A stretch of DNA of 6,393 nucleotides, taken from an uncultured Clostridia bacterium. GTDB lineage: Bacteria; Bacillota; Clostridia; Saccharofermentanales; DTU023. Within the stretch, counting starts at the first letter, position 1. The number at the start of each line of letters is the position of its first letter. The notes beneath the pieces are model-generated. The model was not told the origin of the DNA, made no database searches, and saw only the letters and a program-made list of their open reading frames with translations. A program made the translations under genes and the position numbers. Of the stretch, positions 1-5,576 are shown one piece after another. Where the stretch lies: assembly GCA_937922005.1 (NCBI GenBank), contig CAKZWV010000012.1, positions 1 through 6,393 on the forward strand, read 5' to 3'.

Positions 1-40
1 GGTGGAATGGCTATTAAGAAAGGCTAATTATCATGAATGA
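1..40 (+). other. 3' tail of an unidentified upstream gene (frame uncertain)
   Basis: All three plus-strand frames close soon after the window starts. Frame 2 ends at TGA 38-40 with ...VEWLLRKANYHE, and frame 1 ends at TAA 25-27 with ...GGMAIKKG. Either could be the C-terminus of a gene that begins outside the window. If frame 2 is real, its stop overlaps the start of the next gene (ATGAATGA), which is typical of translationally coupled pairs such as toxin-immunity genes. No family can be assigned from 8-12 residues. Confidence 0.25.
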
Positions 41-548
41 AGAGTACAAAAAATTTTTAGAATTAACAATTGATACTTCTTATATTGGATTAGCACGTGA
101 AGATAATTCGAAGTATTTTTGTACGCCAATAGGAGCAACAATAATTGGTTGGGACAATGGAATACATTATGTCTTTATTAAGGAATTTGGTGAAATGGTT
201 TTTGCTGTAAATCCAGAGACTTGTTGTGATTACTATGTATATCCATTAGCAAAAAACTTTTATGATTTCTTAAGTCTTATACTTGCTACCAAAAACACCA
301 ATACCTTGCAACAAATTATCCAATGGGATAAACAGCAGTATTTAAACTTTATTGCTTTACCTGAAGAAATTGAATATGCTTCTAAAAAAGAAGTCATAGA
401 AGCACTTGATGCCATATATTCAATAGGGGTTATACCTATGGAGTGTCCCTTTGAGTATGTGAAAAAAATACAGAGTGAATTCCAGTATTCAAGAATAGTC
501 TATAGCGATGAGTTTTATGAGGTCACTGGAAAAGAAAAACTGATTTAA
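33..548 (+). CDS. SMI1/KNR4 (SUKH)-like protein, candidate immunity protein
   Basis: A 171-residue soluble acidic protein with no signal peptide or membrane segment. The order of motifs resembles the SUKH superfamily: an N-terminal helix (residues 1-12), a strand-rich core with PIGATIIGWDNGIHYVFI (32-49), then FGEMVFAVNP (52-61), then a C-terminal helical part with FYDFLSLILA (76-85) and repeated helices to the end. Known SUKH proteins include yeast Smi1/Knr4 and many bacterial immunity proteins that neutralise polymorphic or contact-dependent toxins. The family call comes from pattern recognition without a search, and the immunity role is inference. The start at 33 has only a weak AAAGG (18-22) upstream, so it may rely on coupling to an upstream gene. 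Codon use is very AT-rich (AAA, ATT, TAT, TTA) compared with the GC-rich genes that follow, which suggests recent transfer. The gene lies on the opposite strand to the transporter operon and converges with it. Confidence 0.6.
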   Translation: MNEEYKKFLELTIDTSYIGLAREDNSKYFCTPIGATIIGWDNGIHYVFIKEFGEMVFAVNPETCCDYYVYPLAKNFYDFLSLILATKNTNTLQQIIQWDKQQYLNFIALPEEIEYASKKEVIEALDAIYSIGVIPMECPFEYVKKIQSEFQYSRIVYSDEFYEVTGKEKLI

Positions 549-757
549 AAAATAGGCGACAGAATTCTTAAATGCTTTTTTACAATTGAGAACATCAGTT
601 ATCCCATCGGGCCTTTTTCCTCGCTTATTTTCCTTCTAGGAGAAATAGTGACGCCCGTATCGGCAGCAATGCGGATACGGGCGTTTTTCAAATTGTGTTA
701 TGGGCATTATCGATGTTATAGCCATAAGCGATGCGATGGTTTTACCCCATGAGAATT
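549..757. other. Convergent intergenic region
   Basis: This stretch separates the AT-rich gene from the 3' end of the transporter gene on the other strand. Apart from the terminator at 652-688 it holds no convincing gene. A weak inverted repeat TTATGG (698-703) / CCATAA (722-727) has no T-tract on either strand. I see no clear intrinsic terminator for the minus-strand operon. The change from low to high G+C happens here, so a module boundary probably lies in this stretch, but I see no direct repeats or integrase site marking it. Confidence 0.5.
652..688 (+). terminator. Rho-independent terminator
   Basis: A 10-bp perfect stem, CGCCCGTATC (652-661) with GATACGGGCG (674-683), is followed directly by five T residues (684-688). 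The loop region can form a further short GCA/TGC pairing around GCAA (666-669). The T-tract is on the plus strand only, so it ends transcription coming from the immunity-like gene. Read on the minus strand the stem is followed by TCACTATTTC, so it would be a poor terminator for the transporter operon. Confidence 0.85.
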
Positions 758-2290
758 CTATTTCTTCTCCGGGAGCAAGGCCATGGCCTTGTCTAGGCCA
801 TGCCAGGTGGGTTTAGCGCCTTGGGCTAACTGGGCCTCGTAGTCGAGGAGGACGGCCTTGGATTGGCGGTGGAGGAGGGCCAGGCCCAAGATGTTGGGAA
901 TGGCCATGAGCCCCATGAAGAGGTCGGCCAGGGTCCAAATAAAGTCGCCCTCGAGGACGGTGCTTAGGAGGATAATTCCAAGGGCGGCAATCCGGGCAAA
1001 GACGATGGCGACTTTGTCGTTTTTCCTGATAAAGCTAAATTTAGAGTTGGCAAAAAGATACTTAATATTATTCTCTGCAAAGAAATACCAGCCGATGATG
1101 GTCGTCAGGGCAAAGCAGGAAAGGGCGATGGAGAGGAAGCCTCCTCCAAAAGTTCCAAAAGAATTTTGGAAGGCATGCTGGGTCATGAGACTAGCCTCCT
1201 TGGCCATTTCAGAGGCGGGAATATTTGTCTGATAAGAGCCTGCCATAAGGTTGACCATGGCGGTGGCAAGGCAAATACAAAAAGTGCAGATAAAGACCCC
1301 AATCATGGCTACCATCCCCTGGTCGGCGGGGTGGTCGACATCGGCGACGGCGTGAGAGTGGGGAGTTGAGCCCATACCGGCCTCGTTGGAGAAGAGGCCC
1401 CGGGCGATCCCGAAACGAACGGCCTCCTGCATGCTAATGCCCAAGGCACCGCCAAAGAGGGCCTGGGGACGGAAGGCCCCGAGGAAGATGGCCTGGATGG
1501 TCGGCCAAAGGAGGGGGAGGTTCATAAGGAGCATGACGAGCGAGGCAAAAATGTAGATGAAGGCCATGAGGGGGACCACGGTTTCGGAGAATTTGGCGAT
1601 CCGATTCATGCCTCCGGTCAGGATAAAGCCGACGATGGCAGCAAGGCCAATGGCCACCCAGGCCTTGGGAACGCCAAAGGCAGCATTAACTGACTCAATG
1701 ACCGAGGAACCCTGGACCATGATACCAACCACGCCTAGGGCCAAAATACAAAGAATGGCAAAGGACACAGCGAGAAAACGAGAGTGCAGGCCATTTTCCA
1801 GGTAATAAGCCGGTCCCCCCACCTTCTCCCCGTGGACGGTCTTCACGTGGAGCTGGGCGAGAACCGACTCCGCAAAAATGGTTGCCATCCCGAAAAAGGC
1901 CGAGACCAGCATCCAAAAGCCAGCGCCAGGGCCGCCCGAAGCGATGGCCGTCGCAACGCCAATGATGTTGCCCGTACCTACTTGGGAAGCCACAGCCGTC
2001 GCAAGAGACTGGAAGGCCGTCATGGAACCCGGTTTGGCAGGCTCTCGGCGGATGATGGCCTGAACCATCTTCTTCATTGTCGGAAAGAGAAAGCGGACCT
2101 GGGGAAAACGCAGGGTCACGCTGAGGTAAATGCCGATTCCGAGGAGGGCAAAAAGCAAAATGTTATTCCAGAGAAAATCAGTACCTTGGCGGATGAGCTC
2201 TTGATAAGGCTGAGAAGAAGCGAAGATCAAGGCCTGGCTGGAACAAATACTCCCGCCCAGGTTTTTCATGATATGCATACTGGGGTTCAT
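758..2290 (-). CDS. Sodium:alanine symporter, AGCS family
   Basis: A 510-residue polytopic inner-membrane carrier that should import alanine, glycine or a related small amino acid together with Na+ (APC-fold AGCS family, relatives AlsT/DagA). The family signature is visible as SGGPGAGFWMLVSAFFGM at about residues 118-135. It matches the published GG-x-[GA]2-[LIVM]-FWMW pattern except for G in place of the aliphatic residue and L in place of the second W. Other conserved blocks are VGTGNIIGVATAI (104-116), VGGPAYYLENGL (157-168) and GLFSNEAGMGSTPHSHA (298-314). Many hydrophobic segments run from about residue 40 to 475, and the length suits the family (450-540). The start at 2290 is preferred over an in-frame ATG at 2383. 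It has AGGAGG (2297-2302) six bases upstream, and the longer start would add 31 non-conserved residues lying inside the preceding gene. The stop of that gene is one base away (TAA-G-ATG), so translation is probably coupled. Substrate cannot be fixed from sequence. Confidence 0.95.
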   Translation of the reverse strand: MNPSMHIMKNLGGSICSSQALIFASSQPYQELIRQGTDFLWNNILLFALLGIGIYLSVTLRFPQVRFLFPTMKKMVQAIIRREPAKPGSMTAFQSLATAVASQVGTGNIIGVATAIASGGPGAGFWMLVSAFFGMATIFAESVLAQLHVKTVHGEKVGGPAYYLENGLHSRFLAVSFAILCILALGVVGIMVQGSSVIESVNAAFGVPKAWVAIGLAAIVGFILTGGMNRIAKFSETVVPLMAFIYIFASLVMLLMNLPLLWPTIQAIFLGAFRPQALFGGALGISMQEAVRFGIARGLFSNEAGMGSTPHSHAVADVDHPADQGMVAMIGVFICTFCICLATAMVNLMAGSYQTNIPASEMAKEASLMTQHAFQNSFGTFGGGFLSIALSCFALTTIIGWYFFAENNIKYLFANSKFSFIRKNDKVAIVFARIAALGIILLSTVLEGDFIWTLADLFMGLMAIPNILGLALLHRQSKAVLLDYEAQLAQGAKPTWHGLDKAMALLPEKK

Positions 2291-2291
2291 C

Positions 2292-2879
2292 TTAGGCCTC
2301 CTTCTTATGGCTTGCTTGGCCTGCTGGGGGAGCAGCCGGGCTGGGAACGGCGGGTTCATAGAGGGGATTGACGGACTTACCACTCATGCGGTTCCAGAGG
2401 TAGAGGCAGATGGTGATGAGGACGGAACGCACAAAGGCAGCTAGGAGGAGGGTCTTCAAGGAGACGTTGGACCAGCCTTCTAGGCCTGCGATGAGGCGGC
2501 TGACATACTCTAGGAAGTTGCCTCCAAAGTCCGAAATCCCCAGGCAAATGACCAGGGGAAGGGGATAGACGGGGTCGGGACGATTGGCTGTATAAGTAAA
2601 GAGGAAGACATAGCCTAGGTAGAAGAAGGTCTCCAAGAGATAGGAGAGGGATTGGGCCCCTGTGAGCCCGTGGACGAGAATGGAATCGACGCCCATACGA
2701 AAGAAGCAAACTGCTAGGCCTGTTACAAGGCCGAGGCGGATGGGACGCTTAACTTGGTAGTGGCAGATGGCGGTCATCAAAACGATGACCCCGGCGGATA
2801 CCCGAAAGTCACTTGCTTCCACAGGCAACTGGATGAGGGAAGCAAGGGCGGATATGAGGATGATCAGAAAATATTTCAT
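2292..2879 (-). CDS. Six-helix integral membrane protein of unknown function, coupled to the symporter
   Basis: A 195-residue membrane protein. Hydrophobic segments appear near residues 2-19, 27-41, 48-66, 78-97, 105-122 and 142-162. A short polar Pro/Ala-rich tail with a basic end follows (PSPAAPPAGQASHKKEA). The segment around EASDFRVSAGVIVL (21-34), followed by a basic loop and a GLVTGLAVCFFRMGVDSIL helix (50-68), recalls two things. One is the N-terminal membrane domains of some Firmicutes sensor histidine kinases. The other is the compact six-helix shape of ECF-transporter S components. No kinase, ATPase or HATPase part is present here. The start is well supported: AAGGAGG (minus strand, 2890-2884) lies four bases upstream. 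It is the first gene of the operon, with the promoter about 110 bp upstream, and its stop is one base from the symporter start. A role as sensor or accessory subunit for amino-acid uptake is inference from this arrangement. Confidence 0.8.
   Translation of the reverse strand: MKYFLIILISALASLIQLPVEASDFRVSAGVIVLMTAICHYQVKRPIRLGLVTGLAVCFFRMGVDSILVHGLTGAQSLSYLLETFFYLGYVFLFTYTANRPDPVYPLPLVICLGISDFGGNFLEYVSRLIAGLEGWSNVSLKTLLLAAFVRSVLITICLYLWNRMSGKSVNPLYEPAVPSPAAPPAGQASHKKEA
2297..2303 (-). promoter_or_regulatory. Ribosome binding site fixing the symporter start
   Basis: Read on the minus strand this is AAGGAGG, six bases before ATG 2290-2288. It lies inside the last codons of the upstream membrane-protein gene. 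It decides the symporter start and supports translational coupling of the two genes. Confidence 0.85.
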
Positions 2880-2937
2880 AGGCCCTCCTTTTCTGATGTA
2901 GATAAATTTTAGGAATAGTTTTTTGAGGTAAAGTTGG

Positions 2938-2957
2938 GGGTCAACTGCGGGTTAACT
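2938..2957 (+). repeat. Tandem GGGTYAACT repeats in the operon leader
   Basis: GGGTCAACT (2938-2946) and GGGTTAACT (2949-2957) differ at one base and start 11 bp apart, about one helical turn. The first also forms an inverted repeat AGTTG (2932-2936) / CAACT (2942-2946), and the second contains the palindrome GTTAAC. They lie in the predicted 5' leader of the minus-strand operon, downstream of its start site. This could be an operator or a leader RNA element. Confidence 0.45.
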
Positions 2958-2987
2958 AAGGGTAGAGGCGTTTATCTATTCCTTTTT

Positions 2988-3017
2988 ACTATAACTTTTT
3001 AGGAAAAAATAAGTCAA
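2988..3017 (-). promoter_or_regulatory. Sigma-A-like promoter for the membrane protein-symporter operon
   Basis: On the minus strand the -35 box is TTGACT (3017-3012) and the -10 box is TATAGT (2993-2988), each 5 of 6 to consensus, with an 18-bp spacer. Transcription would begin near 2981, giving a leader of about 100 nt before the ATG at 2879. The surrounding DNA is AT-rich, and one copy of a repeated 12-mer lies in the spacer. Confidence 0.7.
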
Positions 3018-3033
3018 AGAATTTAGGAAAAAA
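2998..3033 (+). repeat. Two exact direct repeats TTTAGGAAAAAA over the minus-strand promoter
   Basis: TTTAGGAAAAAA occurs at 2998-3009 and again at 3022-3033, a 24-bp period. One copy sits in the -35/-10 spacer of the minus-strand promoter and the other lies just upstream of its -35 box. A shorter copy TTTAGGAA is found in the leader at 2908-2915. The placement would suit binding sites of a regulator on one face of the helix, or UP-element-like A/T tracts. Function is inference. Confidence 0.6.
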
Positions 3034-3069
3034 CTTTGTCAGCTGGCGGACAGGACCATGGACCCAGCG

Positions 3070-3109
3070 GGGGAGAGGATGATTTTAGTTTTCATTCCCC
3101 TGGTTTTTT
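3070..3109 (+). other. Terminator-like hairpin upstream of the initiator gene
   Basis: GGGGA (3070-3074) can pair with TCCCC (3096-3100), and ATGA (3079-3082) with TCAT (3092-3095), leaving a four-base bulge GAGG on one side. It is followed by TGG and six T residues (3104-3109). This resembles an imperfect intrinsic terminator, but it overlaps the best plus-strand promoter candidate, so both cannot matter for the same transcript. Confidence 0.3.
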
Positions 3110-3117
3110 GCTATCCT
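3089..3117 (+). promoter_or_regulatory. Probable promoter of the replication-acpS operon
   Basis: The -35 candidate is TTTTCA (3089-3094) and the -10 candidate is TATCCT (3112-3117). The spacer is 17 bp and a TGC (3109-3111) gives an extended -10 (TGCTATCCT). Each hexamer matches 4 of 6, and the extended -10 raises confidence. Transcription would begin near 3124, leaving a leader of about 40 nt with AAGGAGG at 3146-3152. Confidence 0.5.
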
Positions 3118-3162
3118 ATAAGTTCAGAAAACTTCGGCTAAGACCAAGGAGGAAGGCAGGAA

Positions 3163-4494
3163 ATGGAGTCTATGAATCAAGAACAACAGTCCCAACAGTC
3201 TCTTCCGACCCTAGAGCTTCCGCTCCTTTTTGTGGACCAATACCTCCCCGCATTATCCCGCGACGGAATCGGCCTCTATCTCACGCTTCTAGCTGATTTA
3301 GCCCGGGGCAAGACCATTGATATGGCCTATCTGCTTGGGGCGGAAAGTTCCTTCTGGGAGCGTTTGGCCTTTGACCGCTCGCAATTTTCTGCGGCCCTGC
3401 AGGAGCTGGTCGACCTTGGTCTTCTGGACCGAGCAACCCTTCAACCCACGGACTTTCATCCAGAAGAGATCGAGCCGGAAGGCCTCCGCTCGGAAGACCT
3501 GCAGCCAGCAGGCCTCCACCCGGAAGACCTGCAGCCAGAAGATTCCCAGCCAGAAGCCTGTACTATCGAGGACTCCACGGAGGAGCAGGGTGGGGAAGAA
3601 GCCCCATGTCCGGCCAGCGCCCAGCCTCAGGCCGCAGCCACCCCAGCCAGCACCCAGCCTCAGGCGAAGAGAGATGAACTCTTGGACTCTGTGACCAAAT
3701 ACTACCTAGGCGGGCAAATGTCCGGCCAGGAGTACCAGGACATCAATGGCTGGTTTGATAATTATGGTTTTGATAGTAGCCTGGTTTATTCTCTTTTTAT
3801 GACCATGTCGGAGGCGACCGAGGCCCTTACCCTGAGCCGGGATGCCTATCTTTTCCAAGTATATGTCCTAGCGGACTACCTCCACGACCAGGAGATCAAG
3901 ACCAGCGAGGAGGCACAAAAGATCCTTGACCAGATTGGCCCCGAAATGGAGTTTCGTAGCTGGCTGGCCCGTAAAGTCCAGATGACTCGCCCTTTTACCT
4001 ATTATGAGAACAAGCAAGTCTGGGTCTGGCATATGGCCTACCAGGTCCCCGGCAAGCTCGAGATCTTGGACTACGCCCTCAGCAAACTTAACAACATCGG
4101 CGATCCCTCTTTCAGCTATGTCCAGGGGGTTCTCAACAATTGGGAGGAAGCTGGGCTAACGAACTTGACGGAGATCAAGGCGGCAGAAACGGCCTATCAG
4201 GCAAGCCGCCACCGCTCCTATCCCTTCGATGCCAAGCCAGGTCAGCAGCGGGTCAACCGGGCCCTAGCTTCCTTAACCAAGCTGCGCAAAGGGATCGGGA
4301 ACTACGAAGAACGCAATGAATCGTCCAATAGCTACCAGGATCTTGAAGCCAACCAAAAGTTTTTCCAGGTCCCAGCCCCTTCTGTCCTTTCCGGATCTTC
4401 TGCTCCTTCTGCGTCTTCGCCAGCTTCAGTACCTTCTATTCCTTCAGGATCTTCAGCCCCTTCTGCTCCAAATATTCCCAAGGAGGATTCTTAA
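3163..4494 (+). CDS. DnaB/DnaD-like replication initiation protein
   Basis: A 443-residue protein that should help load the replicative helicase at the origin or at restarting forks, together with the loader encoded next. The N-terminal winged-helix-like domain spans about residues 18-92 (LPLLFVDQYLPALSRDG to ELVDLGLLDR). A long Glu/Gln/Pro/Ala-rich linker (92-170) follows. Next come two tandem DnaD-type C-terminal domains, about 172-255 and 285-340. The second carries the family's YxxxIxxxW-type motif as YVQGVLNNW (319-327), followed by the usual GLTNLTEI. A Ser/Pro-rich tail (403-443) ends the protein. One N-domain plus two C-domains is the plan of B. subtilis DnaB (not the E. coli helicase of that name), and dnaB-dnaI is also the gene order there. 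Clostridial equivalents are usually labelled DnaD-domain proteins, so no symbol is given. The start at 3163 has AAGGAGG ten bases upstream. ATG 3172 is possible but less well spaced. Confidence 0.9.
   Translation: MESMNQEQQSQQSLPTLELPLLFVDQYLPALSRDGIGLYLTLLADLARGKTIDMAYLLGAESSFWERLAFDRSQFSAALQELVDLGLLDRATLQPTDFHPEEIEPEGLRSEDLQPAGLHPEDLQPEDSQPEACTIEDSTEEQGGEEAPCPASAQPQAAATPASTQPQAKRDELLDSVTKYYLGGQMSGQEYQDINGWFDNYGFDSSLVYSLFMTMSEATEALTLSRDAYLFQVYVLADYLHDQEIKTSEEAQKILDQIGPEMEFRSWLARKVQMTRPFTYYENKQVWVWHMAYQVPGKLEILDYALSKLNNIGDPSFSYVQGVLNNWEEAGLTNLTEIKAAETAYQASRHRSYPFDAKPGQQRVNRALASLTKLRKGIGNYEERNESSNSYQDLEANQKFFQVPAPSVLSGSSAPSASSPASVPSIPSGSSAPSAPNIPKEDS
3451..3540 (+). repeat. 30-bp in-frame tandem repeat in the initiator linker
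   Basis: Units 3481-3510 and 3511-3540 match at about 27 of 30 bases and encode GLRSEDLQPA and GLHPEDLQPE. The preceding 30 bp (3451-3480, DFHPEEIEPE) is a more diverged copy. The following EDSQPEA starts another partial unit. It is an in-frame minisatellite expanding an acidic, Pro-rich, presumably disordered linker. Confidence 0.8.
3613..3665 (+). repeat. 33-bp-period repeat in the initiator linker
   Basis: GCCAGCGCCCAGCCTCAGGC (3613-3632) recurs at 3646-3665 with one change (19 of 20). It encodes ASAQPQA and ASTQPQA, 11 residues apart. This is a second repeat expansion in the same linker, with a different unit from the 30-bp one. Confidence 0.7.
4480..4486 (+). promoter_or_regulatory. Ribosome binding site of the helicase-loader gene, inside the initiator gene
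   Basis: AAGGAGG lies 11 bases before ATG 4498 and encodes part of the last residues of the initiator (PKEDS). The stop TAA (4492-4494) and the next ATG are separated by only CCT, so ribosomes finishing the first gene are placed to start the second. Confidence 0.8.
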
Positions 4495-4497
4495 CCT

Positions 4498-5565
4498 ATG
4501 CCTGATCCCAGCCTTGTTTCTTTTTTTGCGGATGATTTGCCACGTCGGGTGATGAGCCCCCGCCTTCAAGAGGTCTACCGGCAAAAGCAAGATCTCCATG
4601 CCTTTCGGCGGAGCCAGTATCGCCAGGAGCTCCTGGCCCAAGATCCGACCCTCAAGGCCCTCTTAGACGCTCAGCAGGGAGGACGTTTGCAGGCCTTGTT
4701 GCGCCAGGCAAAAGCCAGGATCCCGGAATTGGGTGCCCCAGTCGGGGGAGAGCCTTTGACGGAGGCCAATGCCAAATTAGAGGCCTATATCAAAGAAAAG
4801 GGCATCCACCTGGATCCCCCTCCGGAGAAGATCTATGACTGCCCTCGCTGCCAGGATACGGGCTATCTGGGGGAGGTCTTTTGCCCTTGCTACCTGCAAA
4901 ACGAGGAAAGCGCTGAACAAGAGTTTTTGCGCTTCTTCCCTCCAAAAGAGGCGACTTTCCAGCGTTTTCGCTTGGACCTCTTTGACCAAGAGACCCCAGT
5001 CCAGACCAATATCCAGGGTCTTAAATCCATGGGAGAACGCTATGCCGCTAGCTTTGGGGAGAAAAACCTCTCTGGACTCTACTTTTATGGACCAACGGGC
5101 ACAGGGAAAACCTTCCTGGCAGCCTGCATCGCCAATGCGGTCCGGGAACGAGGCTTTGCAGTGAACTTTGTGGCGGCAGAGGAGTATTTGCAGATTGCTA
5201 AGAAAAAGGCCTTGCTCGACCAGGCTTTTACGCCGGATCTGGTGGAAGTAGACCAAAATGACCGCCAGCGGAAAAAGCTGTTGGCTTCGGATCTTTTGGT
5301 GGTGGACGACCTGGGACGGGGCCTGCCTATGGGGACGGCCCAGGCTTATCGGGACCTTATCCAGCTCCTGGAGTATGCGGCCAAAGAGGGAAGGACCCTG
5401 ATTTTTACGTCGAATTTGTCGCCCCAGGATCTCCAAGAGACCTTTGATAGCCGGATCAGCAGTCGGCTGGTGGAGCATTATCTTTTCTTTTCTTTCATCG
5501 GGTCGGATGTTCGCAAACGCCTAGGCGGCGACTTGCTGGAAGAGCAGCTGGGGAATTTGAGATAG
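4498..5565 (+). CDS. dnaI: DnaI/DnaC-like AAA+ helicase loader
   Basis: A 355-residue cytoplasmic ATPase expected to load the replicative helicase onto DNA with the neighbouring DnaB/DnaD-like protein. Residues 1-105 form a charged helical N-terminal region. A probable zinc-binding knot follows with Cys115, Cys118, Cys129 and Cys131 (DCPRC...FCPC), as in DnaI-type loaders. The AAA+ core contains Walker A GPTGTGKT (198-205), Walker B LLVVDD (266-271), a sensor-1 TSN (304-306), a DSRISSRL box with candidate arginine-finger residues (317-324) and a sensor-2-like DVRKRL (337-342). All key residues are present, so it should be active. Length is slightly above B. subtilis DnaI (about 310), the excess being in the N-terminal part. 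Databases may call this protein DnaC or simply an ATP-binding protein. An IstB-type transposition helper is less likely because of the Cys knot and the initiator neighbour. Confidence 0.93.
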   Translation: MPDPSLVSFFADDLPRRVMSPRLQEVYRQKQDLHAFRRSQYRQELLAQDPTLKALLDAQQGGRLQALLRQAKARIPELGAPVGGEPLTEANAKLEAYIKEKGIHLDPPPEKIYDCPRCQDTGYLGEVFCPCYLQNEESAEQEFLRFFPPKEATFQRFRLDLFDQETPVQTNIQGLKSMGERYAASFGEKNLSGLYFYGPTGTGKTFLAACIANAVRERGFAVNFVAAEEYLQIAKKKALLDQAFTPDLVEVDQNDRQRKKLLASDLLVVDDLGRGLPMGTAQAYRDLIQLLEYAAKEGRTLIFTSNLSPQDLQETFDSRISSRLVEHYLFFSFIGSDVRKRLGGDLLEEQLGNLR

Positions 5566-5569
5566 GAGG
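5564..5569 (+). promoter_or_regulatory. Ribosome binding site of acpS overlapping the loader stop codon
   Basis: AGGAGG begins within the TAG stop (5563-5565) of the helicase-loader gene and sits seven bases before ATG 5577. It sets the acpS start and links its translation to the upstream gene. Confidence 0.8.
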
Positions 5570-5576
5570 CCGGAAA

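Noticed and set aside
698..727. TTATGG/CCATAA hairpin as terminator of the minus-strand operon
   Set aside because: The stem is only six bp with an 18-base loop, and no T-tract follows on the minus strand.
777..790. Perfect 14-bp palindrome AAGGCCATGGCCTT
   Set aside because: It lies within the 3' coding part of the symporter (KAMALL codons), with no partner copies nearby, and is most simply chance in GGCC-rich codons.
1784..2371. 195-codon plus-strand open frame opposite the symporter start
   Set aside because: It lies antisense to well-supported AGCS coding sequence. Its translation is rich in Arg, His and Gly without any domain, as expected for a shadow of GC-rich coding DNA.
2291..2383. 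Longer symporter start at 2383 adding 31 residues
   Set aside because: It would overlap the membrane-protein gene by about 90 bases, has no family-like sequence (PSIPSMNPPFPARLL...), and a near-perfect ribosome site serves ATG 2290.
2880..2990. Glycine riboswitch before an AGCS gene
   Set aside because: Such switches often precede these transporters, but I could not find the conserved glycine-aptamer core in the roughly 100-nt leader, and the leader is too short for the tandem form.
3036..3296. 86-codon plus-strand frame overlapping the initiator start
   Set aside because: It has no ribosome site, crosses the probable promoter, and runs out of frame through the conserved N-terminal domain.
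4777..5478. 233-codon minus-strand open frame opposite the helicase loader
   Set aside because: It is antisense to clear Walker A/B coding sequence, with no ribosome site or recognisable domain.
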